From: Peptoniphilaceae bacterium
GTDB lineage: Bacteria; Bacillota; Clostridia; Tissierellales; Peptoniphilaceae
Direction of reading: 5' to 3'
DNA: 64,000 bases
Assembly: GCA_028723425.1 (NCBI GenBank)
Contig: JAQYEZ010000038.1
Coordinates: 1-64,000, forward strand
Below, piece by piece: positions 41,976-50,046 of this stretch (the first letter of the stretch is position 1; the number at the start of each line of letters is the position of its first letter). Under the pieces are notes generated by a model. The model was given only the letters and a program-made list of their open reading frames with translations, did not search any database and was not told where the DNA came from. A program made the translations under genes and the position numbers.

Positions 41976-44592
41976 AAAATATGTCTATAGTTTTAATGAA
42001 GGTAACAAAGATATGCGTGATACACTTGGTGGAAAGGGTGCAAACCTTGCAGAAATGACCAACCTAGGTATTAGAGTACCATTTGGTTTTACTGTAACCA
42101 CACAAGCTTGCGCAAGATTTTATCAAGAGGACCAAAAACTTTGGGATACTCTAAATGAAGAAATATCCGAACATATAGTAACTCTTGAAAAGGAAAATAA
42201 TAAAAAATTTGGTTCTGTAGAAGATCCTCTACTAGTATCTGTAAGAAGTGGAGCTCCAATCTCTATGCCTGGTATGATGGATACTATTTTGAATCTTGGT
42301 CTAAACGATGAGGCTGTAGTTGGACTTGCAAACAAAACTAACAACGAAAGATTTGCCTATGACTCATACAGAAGATTCATCCAAATGTTTGCAGATGTTG
42401 CAATGGGTGTAGATAAAAATAAATTTGAAGATGTATTAACAGCAAAAAAAGAAGAAAAGAATGTTGCAAACGATACAGATCTTACAGCCGAAGATTTAAA
42501 AGATGTTGTTGACAAATATAAAGTCGTTTATAAAGAAAATTTGGGCCAAGAATTCCCACAAGAACCAAGAAAACAGCTTGATGCTGCAATCACAGCAGTA
42601 TTTGCTTCTTGGAATAACGAAAGAGCAATTCTTTATAGAAAATTAAACGATATAGATGATAATATGGGAACAGCAGTAAACGTACAAACCATGGTATTTG
42701 GTAATATGGGAGATACTTCAGGAACTGGTGTTGCCTTTTCAAGAAACCCTGCTACAGGTGAAAATAAGCTATTTGGTGAATATTTAATTAATGCCCAAGG
42801 TGAAGATGTAGTTGCTGGTGTTAGAACTCCTCAAGAAATTGCAAAATTACAAGAAGTTCTTCCTGATGTATATAAAGAGTTTAGCGATACAGCTGATAAA
42901 CTTGAAAAACACTACACAGACCTACAAGATATGGAATTTACTATCCAAGAAGGTCAATTATTCTTACTTCAAACAAGAAATGGAAAAAGAACTGCAAAGG
43001 CTGCTATAAAAGTTGCTACAGACCTAGTTCATGAAGGTTTAATCGATAAAGAAGAAGCTATACTAAGAGTAGGAGCTAAGGAACTTGACGCTATCCTCCA
43101 CCCTACATTTACAAAAGAAGCTTTAGATAATAACCAAGCTATAGCCCAAGGTCTTGCAGCATCTCCAGGAGCTGCTGTTGGTAAAATCGCCTTTACAGCC
43201 GATGAAGCTAAAGAAAGAACAGAAAATGGAGAAACAGTTATCCTTGTAAGAGAAGAAACATCTCCAGAAGATTTAGCTGGTATGGTTTCAGCTGTTGGTA
43301 TTTTAACAGCAAGAGGTGGTATGACTTCTCATGCTGCAGTAGTTGCTAGAGGTATGGGTAAATCTTGTATTTCTGGTGCAAATATTGTTGTATCTGAAAA
43401 AGACAGAGTTTTAAAAGCAAACGGCAAAACTTATACAGACCAAGATGTAATTTCTATTGACGGTTCTACTGGTAAAGTTTATATTGGTAGACTTGAACAA
43501 GAAAATCCAAAACTTGAAGGCGAATTTGGTGAATTCATGGGTTGGGTAGACGAAATAAGAGATATGAAAGTTAGAACAAATGCCGATACTCCAAAAGATG
43601 CTGCCCAAGCTTTAGAATTTGGTGCTGAAGGTATTGGACTTTGTAGAACAGAACATATGTTCTTTGCAGAAGATAGAATTTTCCAAGTAAGAAAAATGAT
43701 AATTGCTGATGACTTTGAAACAAGAAAGAAAGCTCTTGATGCAATTCTTCCTATGCAAGAAGAAGATTTCTATCAAATTTATTCTTTAATGAAGGAAAGA
43801 CCAGTAACTGTTAGACTTCTTGATCCACCTCTACACGAATTTTTACCAAAAGAGGACAAAGAAATTCAAAAATTAGCCGATGATTTAGGAAAAGATGTAG
43901 AAGCTATAAAAGAAAGAATAAGTGAGCTTGCAGAAGTTAACCCTATGCTTGGCTTTAGAGGTCTAAGACTTGGTGTAATCTATCCAGAAATTTCAAGAAT
44001 GCAAGGACGTGCTATCATTCAAGCTGCTCTTAGATGTAAGGCTGATGGTATAGATTTAGTACCAGAAATCATGATTCCACTTTCTTCAGAAGTAAAAGAA
44101 CTTTCTTATGTAAAAGCTGAAATCGTAGATGAAATTGAAAAAGTATTTGAAGAAAAGGGACAAAGAATAGACTACCTACTAGGTACAATGATTGAAATAC
44201 CAAGAGCTGCTATAACAGCAGATGAAATTGGAAAAGTAACTGACTTCTTCTCATTTGGAACTAACGACTTAACACAAATGACCTTTGGTTTCTCAAGAGA
44301 TGACGCCGGTAAATTCCTTCCTACCTATTTGGATAAAGAACTTTTGGAAAAAGATCCATTCCAAGTATTAGATCAAAAAGGAGTTGGTTTCTTGGTAGAA
44401 ACAGCTGTCGAAAGAGGTAAAAAAGCTAACCCTAAACTTCACCTTGGAGTTTGTGGAGAACACGGTGGAGAGCCAACTACTGTTAAATACTTATATAACG
44501 TAGGTCTTGATTATGTATCTTGCTCACCATTTAGAGTTCCTATAGCAAAACTTGCAGCAGCTCAAGCTAAAATTGAAAAAGACAGAAAATAA
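41968..44592 (+). CDS. ppdK: Pyruvate, phosphate dikinase
   Basis: GGKGANLAEM, GGMTSHAAVVARGMGK, C-terminal LGVCGEHGGEP. Confidence 0.98.
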   Translation: MTEKYVYSFNEGNKDMRDTLGGKGANLAEMTNLGIRVPFGFTVTTQACARFYQEDQKLWDTLNEEISEHIVTLEKENNKKFGSVEDPLLVSVRSGAPISMPGMMDTILNLGLNDEAVVGLANKTNNERFAYDSYRRFIQMFADVAMGVDKNKFEDVLTAKKEEKNVANDTDLTAEDLKDVVDKYKVVYKENLGQEFPQEPRKQLDAAITAVFASWNNERAILYRKLNDIDDNMGTAVNVQTMVFGNMGDTSGTGVAFSRNPATGENKLFGEYLINAQGEDVVAGVRTPQEIAKLQEVLPDVYKEFSDTADKLEKHYTDLQDMEFTIQEGQLFLLQTRNGKRTAKAAIKVATDLVHEGLIDKEEAILRVGAKELDAILHPTFTKEALDNNQAIAQGLAASPGAAVGKIAFTADEAKERTENGETVILVREETSPEDLAGMVSAVGILTARGGMTSHAAVVARGMGKSCISGANIVVSEKDRVLKANGKTYTDQDVISIDGSTGKVYIGRLEQENPKLEGEFGEFMGWVDEIRDMKVRTNADTPKDAAQALEFGAEGIGLCRTEHMFFAEDRIFQVRKMIIADDFETRKKALDAILPMQEEDFYQIYSLMKERPVTVRLLDPPLHEFLPKEDKEIQKLADDLGKDVEAIKERISELAEVNPMLGFRGLRLGVIYPEISRMQGRAIIQAALRCKADGIDLVPEIMIPLSSEVKELSYVKAEIVDEIEKVFEEKGQRIDYLLGTMIEIPRAAITADEIGKVTDFFSFGTNDLTQMTFGFSRDDAGKFLPTYLDKELLEKDPFQVLDQKGVGFLVETAVERGKKANPKLHLGVCGEHGGEPTTVKYLYNVGLDYVSCSPFRVPIAKLAAAQAKIEKDRK

Positions 44593-44610
44593 TAATATTA
44601 CAATTACCTT

Positions 44611-44639
44611 AGGCTAGAACATTAGTTTCTAGCCTTTTT
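44611..44639 (+). terminator. Terminator of ppdK
   Basis: aggctagaacattagtttctagccttttt. Confidence 0.85.
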
Positions 44640-44745
44640 GTGTGCCTATTTTTTCTAAATTGTCTCAATCTATAAGGCATAAGTATACTTTTCTATAATT
44701 TTTTTCTTATTAACACTTGATAAAAATCAAATAACTTGTATACTG

Positions 44746-44762
44746 ATTAAAAGCGCTTTGCA
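44746..44762. promoter_or_regulatory. Candidate CcpA cre-like operator upstream of aldehyde dehydrogenase
   Basis: ttaAAAGCGCTTTgca contains the palindromic core AAAGCGCTTT seen in cre consensus-type sites. Confidence 0.45.
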
Positions 44763-44821
44763 ATTATTTGTCAATTGCATATAAAATATAATAAACTTAA
44801 TTAAACATTCAAGGAGGAAAA

Positions 44822-46303
44822 ATGAATATGGTTAATTTACAAGAACAATTTGAGCTATATATTAATGGTCAATGGAAGAAACCAGAAAGCGGCAAATATT
44901 TAGAAACAAAATCTCCTTCCAATGGTAAACTTATAACAAAATTTGCGCAAGCAGAAAAAGCTGATATAGACGAGGCTGTAAAGGCAGCAAGAGATGCCTT
45001 TGAAGGAGGCTGGAAAGATACATCAACAGAAGAAAGAGCAAAACTTTTAAATAAAATTGCCGATGTAATTGATGAAAACAGACAAAGACTTGCCACAGTC
45101 GAGTCAATGGATAACGGTAAACCAATAAGAGAAACACTATATGTTGATATACCTGCAGCAAGTGATCATTTTAGATACTTTGCATCAGTAATTAGAAGTG
45201 AAGAAGATAGTGCAAAAACCTTAGATGGTCATCTTTTATCTTTGGTAATTAAAGAGCCTATCGGTGTTGTAGGACAAATTATTCCTTGGAACTTCCCATT
45301 TTTGATGGCAGCATGGAAGATAGCCCCAGCACTTGCTGCTGGTGATACAATAGTTATCCATCCTTCATCCTCTACACCTTCATCTTTACTAGAATTTACA
45401 AGATTGATAGACGGCATATTGCCTAAAGGAGTATTCAATGTTGTAACTGGAAAAGGATCAGTTTCTGGAGAAATTTTACAACATCATCAAGGTCTTGATA
45501 AACTTGCCTTTACAGGATCTACAGAAGTTGGTAGAGAAATTGGAATTTCTGCTGCAGAAAATTTAATTCCTGCTACCCTAGAACTTGGTGGAAAATCTGC
45601 TAATATTGTCTTTGATGATGCTAATATTGATAAGGCTATAGATGGAGCAATGATGGGCATACTCTTTAACCAAGGACAAGTTTGCTGTGCAGGATCAAGG
45701 CTATTTATCCAAGAAGGAATTTACGATCAATTCTTAGAAAAATTAAAGGATAAATTCGAAAATGTAATTGTTGGCGATCCCCTAGACGAAAAAACACAAA
45801 TGGGATCTCAAATAAATAAGGGACAAGTAGAAAAAATAAAATCATATGTAGATTTTGCTAGAGAAAGTGGGGCTAGAATAGTTACAGGTGGTAAGGCTAA
45901 AGAAGTTAAAGATTTACCAGATGGTGCTTTCTTTGAGCCAACCTTAATTGCTGATATTGAAAATACAAACAAGTGTGCCCAAGAAGAAATATTTGGACCA
46001 GTTTTGGTTGTCCAAAAATTCAAAACTGAAGAAGAAGTAATAAAACTTGCCAATGAGTCAGATTATGGTCTTGGTGGAGCAGTATTTACTTCAAATCTAA
46101 ATGTTGCCTTTAGAGTTGCCAAATCAGTAAGAACAGGAAGAATGTGGGTTAACACCTACAATCAAATCCCAGCTGGTGCACCATTTGGCGGTTACAAGAA
46201 ATCAGGTATAGGAAGAGAAACTCACAAGATGATTCTTAATGCCTATAGCCAAACAAAAAATATTATGATCGACCTAAACGAAGAAACTTCAGGTCTATAC
46301 TAA
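44822..46303 (+). CDS. Aldehyde dehydrogenase family protein
   Basis: ELGGKSANIVFDDA, FNQGQVCCAGSR active-site Cys. Confidence 0.97.
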   Translation: MNMVNLQEQFELYINGQWKKPESGKYLETKSPSNGKLITKFAQAEKADIDEAVKAARDAFEGGWKDTSTEERAKLLNKIADVIDENRQRLATVESMDNGKPIRETLYVDIPAASDHFRYFASVIRSEEDSAKTLDGHLLSLVIKEPIGVVGQIIPWNFPFLMAAWKIAPALAAGDTIVIHPSSSTPSSLLEFTRLIDGILPKGVFNVVTGKGSVSGEILQHHQGLDKLAFTGSTEVGREIGISAAENLIPATLELGGKSANIVFDDANIDKAIDGAMMGILFNQGQVCCAGSRLFIQEGIYDQFLEKLKDKFENVIVGDPLDEKTQMGSQINKGQVEKIKSYVDFARESGARIVTGGKAKEVKDLPDGAFFEPTLIADIENTNKCAQEEIFGPVLVVQKFKTEEEVIKLANESDYGLGGAVFTSNLNVAFRVAKSVRTGRMWVNTYNQIPAGAPFGGYKKSGIGRETHKMILNAYSQTKNIMIDLNEETSGLY

Positions 46304-46344
46304 ACTATATTTAACTAACAAAGTTATCTAAGTATAAAAATAAA

Positions 46345-46406
46345 GCCATTTATAGCACACTATCCATGTCAATTTCTAATTTGATACGGATAGTGTAGCT
46401 AATGGC
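46345..46406. repeat. Long imperfect inverted repeat
   Basis: gccatttatagcacactatccatgtcaa ... ttgatacggatagtgtagctaatggc. Confidence 0.85.
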
Positions 46407-46497
46407 TTAAAAGCTTTAAAATAAATAAGCTAATTAATAATATTTCCTATACTTATAAAGCATTATTTTTGTTATTAATTAAATCTCACTACATGTA

Positions 46498-46866
46498 TCA
46501 ATTATTTATTACTATTTTTTCTGCTAAATATACTGCAAAAACTCCACATAAGATACTCAAGACAACATAGGCTAAAGCTGTAAGCTTAAATCCTTTTTCA
46601 AATAGCTTTTCTGTTTCTAGTGCAAATGATGAAAATGTTGTAAATCCTCCACATATACCTACTTTTAAGAATAACTCTAGTTTTGGACTTATTGCATTTT
46701 TTGAAGCAATAGATGCAACTATTCCTATTACAAAGGCACCAAATATATTTATAAGAAATGTCTTTATTGGAAATCCTGTATTAGTATTTACTTCTAAAAG
46801 CCCTATTAGATATCTAAGAACTGATCCCAAAAATCCCCCAGCTCCTACTATAAAACAATCAAGCAT
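46498..46866 (-). CDS. crcB: CrcB/Fluc family fluoride channel
   Basis: GGFLGSVLRYLIG, GICGGFTTFSSFALE. Confidence 0.95.
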   Translation of the reverse strand: MLDCFIVGAGGFLGSVLRYLIGLLEVNTNTGFPIKTFLINIFGAFVIGIVASIASKNAISPKLELFLKVGICGGFTTFSSFALETEKLFEKGFKLTALAYVVLSILCGVFAVYLAEKIVINN

Positions 46867-46984
46867 ATTAACTCCTCTTTAGCCAATGATTTATCATATA
46901 ATTTTTAAATAATTTTTTAGTTTTCTACTTAAGTACAAAAACCTATCTTTACTCTAACCAAGTAAAAAAATCTAATATCTACTA

Positions 46985-47647
46985 TTAATCTATCTCTAGT
47001 AATTTATTTATCATATAGTCGGCTGGATCTATTATATCTAGTTTTGTATATCTTTTTAGGCTGTTCTTAAGATAAGGAAAATGAGTACAAGCAAGTACTA
47101 TAGCATCAATCTTATATTTTGGATCTTTTATCCCCTCTAGATAAGAAAGTAGAACTTTTAGATTCATATCGTCAATAATTTTTTCAGGATCATCTTTTCT
47201 CTCTATAGCCATTACAATTGAAAGATTTCCTATAGAAATAGTATTGATATCATCTCTTGATTCAAGGATTATTTTATCAACTTTGTAAGCAGAAATTCCG
47301 TTTGCAGCAAATATTGCCACATTTTTATAGCTAGGATTAATATTTTTATAGGCATCTAGGGGTGTTATAAGGGGTATATTTAACAACTTTTGTATCTTTT
47401 CACAGTCAATGGCAGAAGATAAGGAATTACAATAGATAAAAATCTTATCCATACCTTGCTTGATACCAAGCCTTGCTTTTTTTATAAAAATCTCTTCTAG
47501 CTTTTCTTTAGAATAATATTGCATCTTTGTCTGTTCTTTAGGATTTACAGACATAGGAAAAGATAAGCTTTCTATTTTCCTACTTTTTAACAAATCTACT
47601 CCCAATTGAGTATCAACACTAGTTCCAGCAAAAACTCCTACCTTCAT
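46985..47647 (-). CDS. Aspartate/glutamate racemase family protein, divergent
   Basis: IFIYCNSLSSA and VLACTHFPYLK two-cysteine racemase pattern; start at MKVGVF. Confidence 0.75.
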   Translation of the reverse strand: MKVGVFAGTSVDTQLGVDLLKSRKIESLSFPMSVNPKEQTKMQYYSKEKLEEIFIKKARLGIKQGMDKIFIYCNSLSSAIDCEKIQKLLNIPLITPLDAYKNINPSYKNVAIFAANGISAYKVDKIILESRDDINTISIGNLSIVMAIERKDDPEKIIDDMNLKVLLSYLEGIKDPKYKIDAIVLACTHFPYLKNSLKRYTKLDIIDPADYMINKLLEID

Positions 47648-47710
47648 AGGTCCTCCTCTTATGAGTAAGCTTTCAAGTAAAACATACAATATCAGTTAAA
47701 ATATAAATTT

Positions 47711-48805
47711 TTATTTATATTTATCTCTAAATTTTTCACTTATTGACTTAATATAATTCTCATTATTAAAATAATCAATACCCATGGCTTTGTGCACTTG
47801 GGCTATTTTCTTTTGCCCTATTAGTCTTGCTTCTTGTGAAGATTTTTCTAGCATTTTAAAGATTTTTTCCATATCTTTAGCGTATTCTTTTCTTCTTTGC
47901 CTAATAGGTCTAAGCTCTGCTTGTAGAATTTCATTTAGGAATTTTTTTACCTTTACATCACCAAGACCTCCTCTTTGGTAATGCTCTTTTAATTGATCCA
48001 AATTTTTATATTCAGGCAGGTATTTTTCAAAATCTGAGTCCTTGGCAAAGACATCAAGATAAGTAAATACTATATTTCCTTCTATCTTTCCTGGATCACT
48101 TACTTTTATATGATCTGGGTCTGTAAACATTGACATTACTTTTCTTCTTACTTCTTCTTCTGTATCTGAAAGATATATACAATTATTCAAGGACTTACTC
48201 ATTTTGGCATTGCCATCAATACCCGGTAGTCTTCTTTGATATTTATTTTCAGGAATTACAGCCTTAGGCTCTACAAAAGTTTGACCATAAATTGAATTGA
48301 AAGCTCTTACAAGTTCTCTGGCTTGTTCTATCATTGGTTCTTGATCTTCCCCTACTGGGACTATATTTGCATCAAATAAAATAATATCTGATGTTTGACT
48401 TACAGGATAAATTAAAAATCCTGCTGGCAAAGATTCTCCAAATCCTTTTTGTTTGATTTCAGCTTTTACAGTTGGATTTCTTTGTAGTCTTCCCAAATGA
48501 ACTAAATTTAATAGATAAAAAGTTAATTCTGTTAGTTCTTGGACATAGGATTGAACGAAAATCGTAGTTTTTTGTGGATCTATTCCTACACTTAAATAAT
48601 CTAGTACAACCTCTCCTATGGATTCTTTTATTTTTTCAGGGTTAGTAAAGTTATCTGTCAAGGCTTGAGCATCGGCAATCATGACATACATTTTATCATA
48701 ATTACCTTCATTCTGGATTCTAACTCTATTTTTAAGGGATCCAACATAATGACCTAAATGAAGTCTCCCAGTTGGTCTATCTCCTGTTAATATTATATCT
48801 GCCAT
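47711..48805 (-). CDS. trpS: Tryptophanyl-tRNA synthetase
   Basis: TGDRPTGRLHLGHYVGSLKN, KMSKS. Confidence 0.97.
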   Translation of the reverse strand: MADIILTGDRPTGRLHLGHYVGSLKNRVRIQNEGNYDKMYVMIADAQALTDNFTNPEKIKESIGEVVLDYLSVGIDPQKTTIFVQSYVQELTELTFYLLNLVHLGRLQRNPTVKAEIKQKGFGESLPAGFLIYPVSQTSDIILFDANIVPVGEDQEPMIEQARELVRAFNSIYGQTFVEPKAVIPENKYQRRLPGIDGNAKMSKSLNNCIYLSDTEEEVRRKVMSMFTDPDHIKVSDPGKIEGNIVFTYLDVFAKDSDFEKYLPEYKNLDQLKEHYQRGGLGDVKVKKFLNEILQAELRPIRQRRKEYAKDMEKIFKMLEKSSQEARLIGQKKIAQVHKAMGIDYFNNENYIKSISEKFRDKYK

Positions 48806-48885
48806 ATTATCTCCTATTTTTTATTTAACAATAATATTATACTTTTTGATTAATTTTATCAAATTATATTTTTCTTCTGTATTAG

Positions 48886-48920
48886 AAAAAAATCTCTGAA
48901 ATTTGCTTCTCAGAGATCTT
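48886..48920 (-). terminator. Terminator of prfB
   Basis: atctctgaaatttgcttctcagagat hairpin with T-run on minus strand. Confidence 0.7.
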
Positions 48921-48924
48921 ACTT

Positions 48925-50044
48925 TTATTTTTTTTCGCTATGACATAAGGATAAATAAGCGTCTATAAAGCCTTCTATATCTCCATCCATTACACTTTCC
49001 ACATTGCCAACTTCAAAGTTTGTTCTGTGATCTTTTACAAGTGTATAAGGTTGGAAAACATAAGACCTAATTTGGCTGCCCCAAGCTATTTGTGAATAAG
49101 TTCCTTGTATATCTTCTATCTTTTCCTTATGTTCTTCTTCCTTAATTTGAACAAGCTTACTGATCAAAAGTTTCATAGCTGTTTCTCTATTTTGTATTTG
49201 ACTTCTTTCAGCTTGAGAAGAAGCTACAACTCCTGTCGGCAAGTGGGTTATCCTAACAGCAGAGTCTGTCATATTTACGTGCTGACCTCCAGCTCCAGAT
49301 GCCCTAAAGGTGTCAATTCTTAAATCTTTTGGATCTATTTCTACACTCATATCATCATCAAGCTCTGGGAAAATATCTACAGAGGCAAATGAAGTATGAC
49401 GTCTTTTTTGAGAATCAAAGGGAGAAATCCTTACTAATCTATGAACTCCTTTTTCCGCCTTTAAATATCCATAGGCAAAAGGTGCTTTTACAAGAAGAGT
49501 CGCCGATTTTATTCCTCCTGCCTCTTCATTGTTCATATCTTGGACTTCGTACTTGTATCCCTTTTTTTCAAAAAATCTTTTGTACATCCTCAAAAGCATT
49601 TGCGCCCAATCAGTTGCCTCAAGCCCACCAGCTCCAGCGTGGATTACTAGATAAGCATTGTTTTTGTCATATTCCCCATCTAGTTGAGTTTTTATTTTAA
49701 ATGAATTTATTTTTTTCTCAAGTTTTTTTAGTGACTCATCTACAAAATCCAAGCTATCTTTTTCGGAAGATTCACTCATCTCTATCAATTCTAATAGATC
49801 TTGGTTATCATTTAGCTCATTTTCATAATCATTATAAGTATCCAAATCATTTTTCTTATCGGAAAGTTCTGCCATGATTTTTTGAGCCTTTTGTCTATCA
49901 TTCCAAAAATCAGCTTGAGTTGTTTTTTTCTCAAGATCTCTAACTAAAACTTTCAAATTTGAAATGTCAAAGAGAGTCTCCAATCAATTTTAACATCTTT
50001 TGTAAATCTTTTATATGTTCACGTAATTCATAAATTTCTGCCAT
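48925..50044 (-). CDS. prfB: Peptide chain release factor 2, +1 programmed frameshift at 49966-49972
   Basis: Zero frame ATG 50044: MAEIYELREHIKDLQKMLKLIGDSL then CTT TGA C; +1 frame DISNLKVLVRDLEKKTTQADFW...; GGQHVN motif. Confidence 0.97.
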
Positions 50045-50046
50045 GA

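Noticed and set aside
45229-45438. Minus-strand ORFs within aldehyde dehydrogenase
   Set aside because: Shadow ORFs opposite a strongly supported coding frame.
46867-46984. Fluoride riboswitch upstream of crcB
   Set aside because: No recognisable crcB-motif elements could be found by eye on the minus strand.
49329-49700. 123-aa plus-strand ORF
   Set aside because: Antisense shadow of prfB without recognisable domain; same for the other plus-strand ORFs inside leuS, ftsZ, secA, valS, holA and comEC.
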